A stretch of DNA of 24,939 bases from Clostridiales bacterium UBA6330 (GTDB lineage: Bacteria; Bacillota; Clostridia; Oscillospirales; CAG-272), in assembly GCA_002438075.1 (NCBI GenBank), contig DJSQ01000046.1, positions 1 through 24,939 on the forward strand. The letters run 5' to 3'. A model generated the notes under the pieces. The model saw nothing but the letters and a program-made list of their open reading frames with translations. It had not been told where the DNA came from and searched no databases. The position numbers and the translations under genes were made by a program. Below are positions 7,407 through 15,704 of this stretch, in pieces (the stretch's first letter is position 1; every line of letters begins with the position of its first letter).

Positions 7407-7435
7407 TTGCATTTTGGGCGGTGTGATGTTATAAT
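7407..7435 (+). promoter_or_regulatory. Extended -10 promoter of the long carbohydrate operon
   Basis: TATAAT at 7430-7435 is preceded by TG at 7427-7428, giving a perfect extended -10. The -35 is poor (TTGCAT, 7407-7412) at 17 bases, as expected for an activator-dependent promoter. The predicted start is near 7442, leaving a leader of about 69 bases before the first gene. Confidence 0.7.
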
Positions 7436-7510
7436 CAAGGTAGCGGAGACCGTCACGGCATTCCCCATGCGCGGGACCGCTTCAGACTTGGAAAGGAATG
7501 GGAAAGGACA

Positions 7511-8218
7511 ATGAAACTGTTTGCACACAGGGGTGCCTCCCGCTATCGGGAGGAAAACACGGTGGAAAGCCTCACGTTTGCCGCAGACATGGGTGCCGAT
7601 GCGGTAGAATGCGATGTCACACGGCTGAAGGACGGAAGCTATGTCATCTATCATGATGAAACGCTTGCCCGTCTTGCGGGGGTGGACCTCCGCCTGCGGG
7701 ACATTGGGCAGGAGGAGATGCGGGAGCGGCTTGCCGCCGTCGGTCGGCATCTGACGACCTTTGACGAGCTGGTCGAGGGCTACGACAGAAGCGTGCCGAT
7801 TCTGATGCACATCAAGATGGAGATGCTTGACGCGGATTTCGTTTCAAGGCTTCAAAGGCTTGAAAAGCCGATGCTGTTCGGCGCGGTCTCGGTGTCGGTT
7901 GTGCGGTCGCTTCGGGAGCTGTTCCCGCCCGAGCGGATTCTGGCATTCATGCCGGGCAAGCGGGACTACCGTGCATTTTATGAGGCAGGCGCGGGCAACA
8001 TTCGCCTGTGGGAAAACTGGCTCTCGGAGGTCACGCCCGCCGAGGTGAAGGCGGCTTGCCCGGGGGCGGAGGTCTGGATTATGGCGAACGACGGGCACGG
8101 GGATTTCTCCGGCTCGGTTGCATCGCTGGAGAAATGCCAAAGCCTCGGCGCGGATGCCTATCTGCTGGATGACACGCGGATGGCGGTGGACTGGAGGAAT
8201 TCGCATGGCAACGCATGA
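7511..8218 (+). CDS. Glycerophosphodiester phosphodiesterase-family protein with a changed metal ligand
   Basis: A 235-residue cytoplasmic protein with no signal peptide. Family motifs are clear: His6-Arg7-Gly, EENT (14-17), Glu33 and Asp35 in VECDV, and His48 in HDET. GDPD enzymes hydrolyse glycerophosphodiesters to glycerol-3-phosphate and an alcohol. One deviation stands out: where the family has an I-E-I-K motif whose Glu is the third metal ligand, this protein reads LMHIK with His100. It may therefore be altered in metal binding, inactive, or acting on another phosphodiester. It is the first gene of the long plus-strand run, with AAAGG upstream and the next gene 12 bases away. A glycerol-3-phosphate product would link it to the GlpA-like operon, but that is inference. 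Confidence 0.85.
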   Translation: MKLFAHRGASRYREENTVESLTFAADMGADAVECDVTRLKDGSYVIYHDETLARLAGVDLRLRDIGQEEMRERLAAVGRHLTTFDELVEGYDRSVPILMHIKMEMLDADFVSRLQRLEKPMLFGAVSVSVVRSLRELFPPERILAFMPGKRDYRAFYEAGAGNIRLWENWLSEVTPAEVKAACPGAEVWIMANDGHGDFSGSVASLEKCQSLGADAYLLDDTRMAVDWRNSHGNA

Positions 8219-8230
8219 CGGGAGGCGAAT

Positions 8231-11200
8231 ATGGAGCTGAGGGAGTATCACAAATCCATGACCGACCTGCACGTTGGGTGTGAAGCGCCGACCGCCTATT
8301 TCATCCCATACGGAAGCGCGGAGACCTGCCGCAGCGATCATCGCGGGGAATCCGAGTGTGTTCGGTCGCTTTGCGGCACGTGGCGGTTCTTTTTCTCCCC
8401 ATCGCTTGCGGCGGAGGGCGGGGTGGAGCGGCTCGGACATCGGGACGATTTGAATTTCGGGTCAATCTCGGTTCCGATGAGCTGGCAGTTCGATTTGGAG
8501 AAGGGCTACGATACGCCCGATTACATCAATAAGAAGTATCCGTTTCCCGTGGACCCGCCGAGGGTTCCCGAGGAGAACCCCGTGGGGGTGTACGAGCGGG
8601 AATTCTTTCTCGGCGAGGACTGCGCGGGCAAATCGGTCTACCTGACCTTTGAGGGGGTGGATTCCTGCTTTTACCTGTTTGTCAACGGCGAATTCACGGC
8701 GTACAGTCAGGTCAGCCACTGCATCAGCGAGGCAGATATCACGGAGCGCCTTGTGCGCGGGGTGAACCGCCTGCGGGTGGTGGTCCTGAAATGGTGCGAG
8801 GGGTCCTATCTGGAGGACCAGGACAAATTCCGCCTCTCGGGAATCTTCCGCGAGGTCTACCTGAAAATCCGCCCGCGCGTGCATCTGGCGGACGCGGACC
8901 TTCTGGCGGTTCCCGATGAAGGGCTTGTCGGCGGGCGGCTCTCGGTCTCCCTGACCCTGACGGGGCGGGCGGAGGTTGCCTACACGCTCCTCGGACCGAA
9001 CGGGCAGGAGGAAGCGGCGGGTGTTTGCGGCGAGGAGCAGACCTCGTTTGCAATCTCGCTCGACCGCGTTGCGCTCTGGAGTGATGAAAGCCCAACGCTT
9101 TATTGGTTGGAGCTGGTCTGCAACGGGGAGTATATCCGCTTTCCCGTCGGCTTCCGTCGGGTGGAGATACGGGACGGCATTGTGTGGATTAACGGCGCGA
9201 AGGTCAAGGCAAAGGGTGTGAATCGGCACGACAGCGACCCGCGGCTCGGGAACACCGCCCCATACGATCGAATGCTGCGGGAGCTGTTGATTCTGAAAGC
9301 GAACCATATCAACCTGCTCCGCACGGCGCACTATCCGAACGACCCGCGCCTGCCGGGGCTCTGCGACCGACTTGGAATCTATGTCTGCGCAGAGTGCGAC
9401 ATGGAGACGCACGGCTTGCAATTGGTTGGCAACTGGAGCCTGCTGACCGATGACCCCGCATGGGAGGGGGAATACCTCGACCGCGCGGTGCGGATGTTCG
9501 AGCGGGACAAGAACCACCCGTGCGTGGTGATGTGGTCGGTCGGAAACGAATCGGGGACGGGATGCAATTTCAGGAAGGTCTACGAGTATCTGCACAGCCG
9601 AAGGTCGGATTGCATCGTGCATTCCGAGGGGAGCTCGCGGGCGTACATGGAGCGCTATCGGAAAGGAGAGCTTGACTCCCCGATGTGCCCGTATACCGAC
9701 ATCGAAAGTCGGATGTACCCCTCGCCGAAAATCTGTTGGGAGGATTACCTTTCGCCGACCTCTCCCTCCGACCGTCCGTTCTTCCTGTGCGAATATTCGC
9801 ACGCGATGGGCAACGGTCCCGGGGATCTTGCCGACTATTGGAAGCTGATTTACGCGCAGGATTCCTTTTTCGGCGGCTGTGTCTGGGAGCTGTGCGACCA
9901 CGCGGTTGCAACGGGGTCCGCCCGCTATGCGCATCCGATTTACCGCTACGGCGGGGACTTCGGCGAGCCGTTGCACAACGACAACTACTGCGTGGACGGC
10001 TTGCTTTACCCCGACCGACGCGAGCATATCGGAATGAAGGAGCTGAAGCAGGTCATCAAGCCGTTTACCGCCACCTGCCGCACGGAGGCGGACGGCGGGC
10101 TGACCGTGACGGTGCGAAGCCGCAGGTATTTCACCGACCTTTCCGACCATGACCTTTACTGCTTCCTGCGCAAAAACGGCAAAACGGTTGCGGAGTGCCG
10201 CTTCCCGTGCCTTGCCGTTCCCGCGCAGGGGGAGCGGGAATACCGCCTGCCGTTTGGTCTTCCGCCCTGCGGGGAAGCCGACCGCCTGTGGCTGGACCTC
10301 TCGCTTCGGACCAACCGCTCCTATGAATGGGCGGACGCGGGGAGCGAGAGCGGATGGGAGCAGCTTTTCCTGCATCGGGAAAGCGGGCAGCCCCACAGGC
10401 TCCGCGCGGACGGACAGCTGACGGTTGAGCGGGACGGAACGCGTCTGCGGGTGGTGGGGGAGAAAACGGCTTACACCTTCGACTGCGCGAGCGGACTGCT
10501 CTGTTCGGTCACGGACAACGGGAGCGAGCTGTTGGCGGGACCGCTGACCCCCGTTATCTGGCGCGCACCGATTGACAACGACCGACGGCAGGTCGAGAAA
10601 ATCAAAAGCGCGGGCTTTGAGGCGGCAAAGGTCTACTGCCGCGGCTTCGGACCTCGGGAAGTGACCGCAGGCTCGGAGGGCGTGACGCTGGTGGGGGATT
10701 TCGTAATCGGCGAATCGGGTGCGCTCCCGATTGTGACCTTCACCGTGCGGTACAAGGTCCTCGGGAACGAGGGGCTGACCCTGACCGTCAAGGCTCATGT
10801 GCGCGAGGGGCTTCCGCCACTGCCGCGGTTCGGCTTTGAGGTGCGGATGCCCGAGGGCTTTGAGCGGTTTGTGTATTGCGGAAACGGTCCCTATGAAGCC
10901 TACGTTGACAAGCATAGGGCTTCGCGGTTCGGCGTGTACGAGACTACCGTGACCGAGCATTTCGAGCACTACCTCAAGCCGCAGGAGAACATGGCGCATT
11001 CGGAAACGCTCTGGGCAACGGTCGGCGCGGCGGCGGGACAGGGACTGCTGCTGGCGGCGGTGGACCGTCCCTTCAGCGTCAACTGCTCGCACTACGACAT
11101 CCGCGCCGTGACTGCGGCGAAGCACGATGACGAATTGGCAGAGACAAAAGAAACGGTGCTGTATCTGGACTATCGGCAGAACGGAATCGGCTCCAATTCC

Positions 11201-11320
11201 TGCGGTCCCGAGCTCGCGCCCGAATACCGCTTCTCGGAGCGGGAATTCACCTTCCGCGCCCGAATCAAGCCGACGGCTACAACCGATAGCACACCTTGGA
11301 ATGAGGTGTTCGGGGAATGA
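8231..11320 (+). CDS. Glycoside hydrolase family 2 beta-galactosidase (LacZ-type)
   Basis: A 1029-residue intracellular enzyme of full LacZ length (E. coli LacZ is 1023), with no signal peptide. In order: the sugar-binding jelly-roll (about 40-215), the immunoglobulin-like domain (about 220-315), the TIM barrel (about 320-610), and a C-terminal region with the LacZ small-chain beta domain (about 750-1020). The acid/base is Glu440 in SVGNESGTG and the nucleophile is Glu521 in FLCEYSHAMGN; TAHYPNDP is also conserved. GGGAGG lies six bases before the ATG. It cleaves terminal beta-galactosides after uptake. It sits between the GDPD-like gene and a solute-binding lipoprotein, which fits capture and breakdown of a galactose-containing glycan or oligosaccharide. 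Confidence 0.95.
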   Translation: MELREYHKSMTDLHVGCEAPTAYFIPYGSAETCRSDHRGESECVRSLCGTWRFFFSPSLAAEGGVERLGHRDDLNFGSISVPMSWQFDLEKGYDTPDYINKKYPFPVDPPRVPEENPVGVYEREFFLGEDCAGKSVYLTFEGVDSCFYLFVNGEFTAYSQVSHCISEADITERLVRGVNRLRVVVLKWCEGSYLEDQDKFRLSGIFREVYLKIRPRVHLADADLLAVPDEGLVGGRLSVSLTLTGRAEVAYTLLGPNGQEEAAGVCGEEQTSFAISLDRVALWSDESPTLYWLELVCNGEYIRFPVGFRRVEIRDGIVWINGAKVKAKGVNRHDSDPRLGNTAPYDRMLRELLILKANHINLLRTAHYPNDPRLPGLCDRLGIYVCAECDMETHGLQLVGNWSLLTDDPAWEGEYLDRAVRMFERDKNHPCVVMWSVGNESGTGCNFRKVYEYLHSRRSDCIVHSEGSSRAYMERYRKGELDSPMCPYTDIESRMYPSPKICWEDYLSPTSPSDRPFFLCEYSHAMGNGPGDLADYWKLIYAQDSFFGGCVWELCDHAVATGSARYAHPIYRYGGDFGEPLHNDNYCVDGLLYPDRREHIGMKELKQVIKPFTATCRTEADGGLTVTVRSRRYFTDLSDHDLYCFLRKNGKTVAECRFPCLAVPAQGEREYRLPFGLPPCGEADRLWLDLSLRTNRSYEWADAGSESGWEQLFLHRESGQPHRLRADGQLTVERDGTRLRVVGEKTAYTFDCASGLLCSVTDNGSELLAGPLTPVIWRAPIDNDRRQVEKIKSAGFEAAKVYCRGFGPREVTAGSEGVTLVGDFVIGESGALPIVTFTVRYKVLGNEGLTLTVKAHVREGLPPLPRFGFEVRMPEGFERFVYCGNGPYEAYVDKHRASRFGVYETTVTEHFEHYLKPQENMAHSETLWATVGAAAGQGLLLAAVDRPFSVNCSHYDIRAVTAAKHDDELAETKETVLYLDYRQNGIGSNSCGPELAPEYRFSEREFTFRARIKPTATTDSTPWNEVFGE

Positions 11321-11352
11321 AAGCCCCGCAAAATGAAGGAGGAAAACAGAAT

Positions 11353-12843
11353 ATGAAAAAACTGCTGTGTATGCTTTTTGCGTTCCTGCTGGCAAGCGCA
11401 GGGCTTGCATCCTGCGGGAAAAAGAACCATGTCCCTGCGGGGACAACCGAAGCACCCGAGACGAACACGGACGAGACCGCCGACGTGGACGAGAACGGCT
11501 ATCTCCGCGATTCGCTCCCCGAGCTGGACTTTGAAGCGCGCGAGCTTCGGGTTCTTTCGTGGAAATCCGCGCCCTATGAGTTCGTGGAGGAATCCTCGGG
11601 CGCGGATGTGGAGTATTCGCTCTGGCGGCGGACCGAGAACGTCAAGGAGCGGCTGAACGTTGAACTGAAGCTCGAATTCGTAGACGGCTCCAACAACTTC
11701 CTGACCGAGTTCGGGCAGAAGGTGCAAACGGGACTGCTGGCGGATAAGGGCTACGATATGGTCGTACAGTACAGCGGCTACGGCATGATGGGCGCGATGG
11801 CGGGCTACTATTACGACCTGAACCAATGCGATTATCTCGATTTCGAGAAACCGTGGTGGCCGCAGAAGCTGCGGGACTGCGTAACGATTTCGGATTCCGT
11901 GTATTTCGTTTCGGGTGACATTTCGGTCTGCCGCACCACGGGGCTGTTCGCTCTGCTCACCAATAACAATATGCTGGCGGATTACGACATCGGCGATGAG
12001 CCGTATCTGCTTGCGGCGGCGGGCAACTGGACGCTGGACCGCATGATGGAGATGTCGAAGTCGGTTTACACCCAGCTGGACCCCAACGACCCGAAGAGCG
12101 ATGGGAACGAATACGGCTTTGTGTTCATCAACAATGTTGCAACCGACGCGTTTCTGGAGGGCTCGGGCATCCGCATGGTCTCGCGGGACAATGACGGAAA
12201 GCTGGTGGTGGATTCCTCCTTTACGGGGGAGAAGGCGGACAGTCTGGTCAATCGGCTCTCGGCGTTCATTTATCAGAATGACGGCGTGCATATCAGCACG
12301 AAATACGGCGCGATTTTCCCCGAGGGACACGCGATGTTCATGGTTGGCAAAATCGACACGCTGATGTACTACATGGACGATGCGCAGAAGTTCTCCTACG
12401 GCGTGCTCCCGATTCCGAAGTACGACAAGAACCAGACCGACTATCGCACAACCGTAAACTTCAACTATTCCATGTTCTCGATTACCAAGAGCGCGGATAA
12501 GCCGAACGAGGTGGCGGCTGTGATTGAGGCGCTTGCCTCCGAGGGCTACCGCACGGTTTCTCCTGCGGTCTTTAACAAGGCGTTTCAGGTTCGGTATTCC
12601 GAAAACAAGACCATTGCCGCAATGTTCGATATCATTCGGAACTCCACGAGCTTTGACATCGGCAGACTGTCCTCGCACACCTTTGAGGAGGCGAAGGTCA
12701 AATCCATGGTGTTTGCCTTCCGTGAAACGGTGCTCGGAAATGCGGGCGGCTGGAAAACCGTTGTTTCGCGGTTCGGCACCAAGTGGGCAAACGAGCTGGA
12801 GACCATCTCGCGGGCGTATGCCAACGGAGGAAAAGCCGAGTGA
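11353..12843 (+). CDS. Extracellular solute-binding lipoprotein (sugar ABC-type), no adjacent permease
   Basis: A 496-residue lipoprotein. The start at 11353 follows AAGGAGG and gives a short signal peptide with lipobox LASC (Cys21). A Thr/Glu-rich linker containing GTTE follows. The body resembles family 1 substrate-binding proteins of sugar ABC transporters: mixed alpha/beta, with MVVQYSGYGMMGAM, a domain with many aromatic residues, and GVLPIPKYDKNQ, a typical signature of these proteins. It should sit on the outer face of the membrane and bind an oligosaccharide or similar ligand. No permease or ATPase genes occur in the window, so it either uses a transporter encoded elsewhere or has a purely binding role. 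Its stop overlaps the next start by four bases (GTGA). Confidence 0.85.
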   Translation: MKKLLCMLFAFLLASAGLASCGKKNHVPAGTTEAPETNTDETADVDENGYLRDSLPELDFEARELRVLSWKSAPYEFVEESSGADVEYSLWRRTENVKERLNVELKLEFVDGSNNFLTEFGQKVQTGLLADKGYDMVVQYSGYGMMGAMAGYYYDLNQCDYLDFEKPWWPQKLRDCVTISDSVYFVSGDISVCRTTGLFALLTNNNMLADYDIGDEPYLLAAAGNWTLDRMMEMSKSVYTQLDPNDPKSDGNEYGFVFINNVATDAFLEGSGIRMVSRDNDGKLVVDSSFTGEKADSLVNRLSAFIYQNDGVHISTKYGAIFPEGHAMFMVGKIDTLMYYMDDAQKFSYGVLPIPKYDKNQTDYRTTVNFNYSMFSITKSADKPNEVAAVIEALASEGYRTVSPAVFNKAFQVRYSENKTIAAMFDIIRNSTSFDIGRLSSHTFEEAKVKSMVFAFRETVLGNAGGWKTVVSRFGTKWANELETISRAYANGGKAE

Positions 12844-14609
12844 AGCGGAAAAAGGGAAGGTCGCGCCTGTTGTCCTGCGCGCTCCTCTGCCTGACGGCGG
12901 CAATGCTCTTCGCGGGCTGTGCGGGCGGAACGGAGCCGACGGGAACCACCGCGCGGACAACCGAAACGGCAGAGCCGAATGGGGGAAGCTCGGAGAGTGC
13001 GCTGGTTCTGGCGCAGAACGGCAAGACCGATTATCGGATTGTTTACGCCGCCGGTGCGGACAAGGAAACGCGGGAGGCGGCGGAAAGCCTGCGGAGCATT
13101 CTGGGGACCTATTGCGGTGCGGAGCCGAGCATTGTGACCGATTCCGAGGAGCCGACCGCACGGGAGCTTCTGATTGGCAGGACGAACCGCGCGGCAAGCG
13201 AGCGGCTTTGCGAGGGAATGCGCTATGCCGATTGGGTGATTGAGGCGGCGGGGGAGAGCGTGGTGCTTGCCTCTGCAACCGGAAAGGGCGCATCCGATGC
13301 GGTGAGCTACTTTCTGCGGAGCACGCTGGCGGTCTTTTCGGGGCGGGACGCAAAGGCTCCCGTAACGGTCCCGCGTGACTACAGCTACCGCCCCGAAATG
13401 GACTATCCGCTGGACGGGATTACGGTTGGCGAGCGCGACATTGCCTCGTACACAATCGTCATTTCGCGGGACGCGAGCAACGCGGAGCAAGCGCTTGCCG
13501 AAACGGTCCGCTCGGCTGTGGGCAACGCCTGCGGCGCGGTCCTGCGCATTGTCAACGACCGCCGCGCGGAGACCGACCGCGAGATCATCATCGGAAAAAC
13601 GACAAGAAAGAGTGCCGCCTCCTATTATACGCCCGCACCCGATGTCTCCGAATTTTCCTATCACCTGACGGGCGAAGCCCTGATTCTGGTGGTTGGCGGG
13701 GACCGTGCCTGCACCGCGATGGGGACGCACATGGAACAGGAATTGAAACAAGCAAAGGAAACCTACAATATGGCATCACTTGACGGATATCAATGTATCG
13801 AGGACCTTGATTCGGAGCAGACCAAGCGGTACGAGGGGACCGACCTGCGAATCATGACCAACAACATCCTCTTTACATGGTCGGCTGACCCGACCGAGCG
13901 CGCAAAATACCTCTCCAAAATCTACCACGCCTATCTGCCCGATATTCTCTGCTTGCAGGAGGTGGACACCAAGTGGTACAACTACCTCCCCGAGCTGCTG
14001 GCGGACCAATATGCGCTGGTGGATGCGTATCCGTCGACGGGGACCTCCGCGCGGAACAATCTGAATCCCATTTTCTACCGCAAGGACCGCTTTGACGTGC
14101 TGGAGAAGGACTGCTACACGACCATTCAGGAGTTCAAGAGCGAGGTGACCTACGCGGTCCTGCGGGAGAAGAACGGTTCAAGGACCTACATCGTTTACAG
14201 CCTGCACCTGCTGGTGGATTCCCTTTCCGCCACCGCCGAGCAACAGCGACAGAACAGCATTCGGATTGTGCTGGAGAAAATCGAGGAGCTGAAGCGGAAG
14301 TACGGGACGGAATCCGTCTTTGTGCAGGGGGACTTCAACGCTGTGGAGTCAACGGGAACCTATCGGATGATGACCGACGTGATGGCGGACGCAAAGTATA
14401 TTGCAAAGGTCCGCTCGGATAAGGACCTGAACACGGGTCACACGCTGGGGGCGATGCCGACTCCTGTTTCCGCAGGCGCGAGAAACTACGACTATATCAT
14501 GGTAAACCCGAACGCGGTGGACGTGATGACGCACACCGTGGTGACCAATCGGTACGCTCTGGACGGGAGCGACCACTGCCCTGTGTTTGTAGACCTCATT
14601 CTCAAATAA
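12840..14609 (+). CDS. Lipoprotein with two GH67N-like domains and a C-terminal endonuclease/exonuclease/phosphatase domain
   Basis: A 589-residue protein. The GTG at 12840 overlaps the previous stop and has GGAGG nine bases upstream; an ATG at 12783 would overlap the upstream gene by 61 bases. The signal peptide ends in lipobox FAGC (Cys27), then a Thr-rich linker. Two similar segments follow: about 60-110 (YRIVYAAGAD ... ELLIGRTNR) and about 205-255 (YTIVISRDAS ... EIIIGKTTR). They resemble the N-terminal domain of alpha-glucuronidases and hexosaminidases. From about residue 335 there is an EEP domain: RIMTNNIL, LCLQEVD, GDFNA (Asp498), NYDYIMV and SDHCPV (His579). EEP enzymes cut phosphodiester or phosphomonoester bonds (nucleases, sphingomyelinases, inositol phosphatases). 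A surface phosphodiesterase acting on a glycan or lipid is a plausible role, but the substrate is unknown. Confidence 0.8.
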   Translation: MKRKKGRSRLLSCALLCLTAAMLFAGCAGGTEPTGTTARTTETAEPNGGSSESALVLAQNGKTDYRIVYAAGADKETREAAESLRSILGTYCGAEPSIVTDSEEPTARELLIGRTNRAASERLCEGMRYADWVIEAAGESVVLASATGKGASDAVSYFLRSTLAVFSGRDAKAPVTVPRDYSYRPEMDYPLDGITVGERDIASYTIVISRDASNAEQALAETVRSAVGNACGAVLRIVNDRRAETDREIIIGKTTRKSAASYYTPAPDVSEFSYHLTGEALILVVGGDRACTAMGTHMEQELKQAKETYNMASLDGYQCIEDLDSEQTKRYEGTDLRIMTNNILFTWSADPTERAKYLSKIYHAYLPDILCLQEVDTKWYNYLPELLADQYALVDAYPSTGTSARNNLNPIFYRKDRFDVLEKDCYTTIQEFKSEVTYAVLREKNGSRTYIVYSLHLLVDSLSATAEQQRQNSIRIVLEKIEELKRKYGTESVFVQGDFNAVESTGTYRMMTDVMADAKYIAKVRSDKDLNTGHTLGAMPTPVSAGARNYDYIMVNPNAVDVMTHTVVTNRYALDGSDHCPVFVDLILK

Positions 14610-14616
14610 ATCCCAA

Positions 14617-14630
14617 AGGGCGGGTGCCCT
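14617..14630 (+). other. Small intercistronic hairpin
   Basis: AGGGC (14617-14621) and GCCCT (14626-14630) form a 5-bp stem just after the EEP lipoprotein stop codon. There is no T-tract, so it is unlikely to terminate fully. It could attenuate or mark an mRNA processing point between enzyme genes and the exported LamG-like genes. Confidence 0.35.
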
Positions 14631-14657
14631 AATCAATAAAGAAAGAGAGAGAAAACC

Positions 14658-15704
14658 ATGAAAAAGAACTGTTTGAACCTGATGTCCGTTGTATTTGCCG
14701 TCCTGATGCTTTTCGGTGCCGCATTTGCGGCGGGTGCCGAGGGAGCGGCGGAAGCCCCGAAGGGCAGTCGCTTCCTGACGGGGACCAAGGTGTTTGAAAA
14801 GACCTTTTCCGATTCGCAGGGACTGGAAGCGCTGGGTGCCGAAACGGTGCTGGGCACCGTGACCGATGCGGCGGGTGCCGATGGCTTGACGCTGACGGAG
14901 GCGGCGAACAAGGCGGCTGTTGTGAAGCTGTTTGACTATGCGCCGTCAACCGAGGAGGGGAGCGCCTACACGCTGGTGCTTCGCGGCTCGATGAGCGCCG
15001 CCGCTTCGGATAAGGACGAATCCAAGGATATGCTCGGAATCGCCTTCAACATTCTGGACGGCAACAGCTATTGCTATGCGGTTCTCCGTTCCAGTGGGAA
15101 CTACGACATCAACCGCCAGAAGGACGGAAAGTGGCAGTCGGGTCCGGGCTACACAACGGGCAACGGCTCCTCCCGCAATCGGATGCTTTCCTTCTTTGAG
15201 TATCAGCCCGACACCTCGTATGAGCTGATTATCCGCATATACAGCGACGGAAAGGTCCGCCTGATTCTCGATGGCGTTGTCACCGTGGATATCGCGGACA
15301 ACTTCCGCGAGGGCACGGGAATCGGACTGTACCTGCGGAACACGAGCGCAACCGTCACCTATCTCGGCGTGTTTGCCGATGAGACGAATTCCTCCGAGGA
15401 CGACAAGCCCGGCTCGGAAACGCCCGTAGACCCTGAGAATCCCGAGAATCCCGAGAATCCGGAAAATCCCGAGAATCCCGATGACCCGAACGGGGACGGA
15501 GAATCGGAGACCAAGCCCGTAACCAAGCCCGCGCCGACCCCGACCGACGAGAAGCCGACGGGAACAACGGGCGGAAGCGACAACGGAAAGAAGGATGACG
15601 CAGGGTGCAGCTCCGAAATCGGTGTTGGGACCCTCGGTGTGATGGCAGCTGCCGCGGCGCTTGCCGTGGTGCTTCGGAAAAAGAGAGAGGAGGACGGACA
15701 ATGA
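14658..15704 (+). CDS. Exported LamG/concanavalin-like protein with PEN repeats and C-terminal membrane anchor
   Basis: A 348-residue protein. It has a signal peptide (about 1-27, ending near AFAAGAEG), then a beta-rich domain (about 40-245) of the concanavalin/LamG or DUF1080 type, with YAVLRSSGNYD, DGKVRLILDG and GIGLYLRN. A low-complexity stalk follows: five Pro-Glu-Asn repeats, then a Pro/Thr/Lys-rich stretch with GTTGG. The C terminus has Cys317-Ser-Ser, a hydrophobic segment (about 322-341) and the basic tail RKKRE, which looks like a membrane or sorting anchor without LPXTG. The ribosome binding site (AGAGAGAG) is weak. The stop overlaps the next start by four bases (ATGA). It is probably a surface protein, perhaps glycan-binding; no catalytic motif is visible. 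Confidence 0.75.
   Translation: MKKNCLNLMSVVFAVLMLFGAAFAAGAEGAAEAPKGSRFLTGTKVFEKTFSDSQGLEALGAETVLGTVTDAAGADGLTLTEAANKAAVVKLFDYAPSTEEGSAYTLVLRGSMSAAASDKDESKDMLGIAFNILDGNSYCYAVLRSSGNYDINRQKDGKWQSGPGYTTGNGSSRNRMLSFFEYQPDTSYELIIRIYSDGKVRLILDGVVTVDIADNFREGTGIGLYLRNTSATVTYLGVFADETNSSEDDKPGSETPVDPENPENPENPENPENPDDPNGDGESETKPVTKPAPTPTDEKPTGTTGGSDNGKKDDAGCSSEIGVGTLGVMAAAAALAVVLRKKREEDGQ
15432..15479 (+). repeat. In-frame 9-bp tandem repeat coding Pro-Glu-Asn x5
   Basis: Five copies of a 9-base unit (CCC-GAG-AAT and near variants such as CCG-GAA-AAT) encode a (PEN)5P stalk between the LamG-like domain and the anchor of the protein at 14658-15704. Synonymous third-base changes are present in two units. 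Copy number could vary between strains by slippage. Confidence 0.85.

Noticed and set aside
8462..11455. 997-residue open frame antisense to the GH2 gene
   Set aside because: It is the mirror of a GC-rich gene with clear GH2 motifs and catalytic residues on the plus strand. Its translation is Arg/Pro/His-rich with no family motif, and no ribosome binding site was evident.
11170..13353. 727-residue minus-strand frame across the solute-binding gene
   Set aside because: It lies over two plus-strand lipoprotein genes with lipoboxes and starts; composition is typical of an antisense shadow.
15431..15480. PEN repeats as a possible collagen-like or phase-variable tract
   Set aside because: The unit is 9 bases, so copy changes keep the frame; it is an ordinary stalk repeat and does not switch expression.
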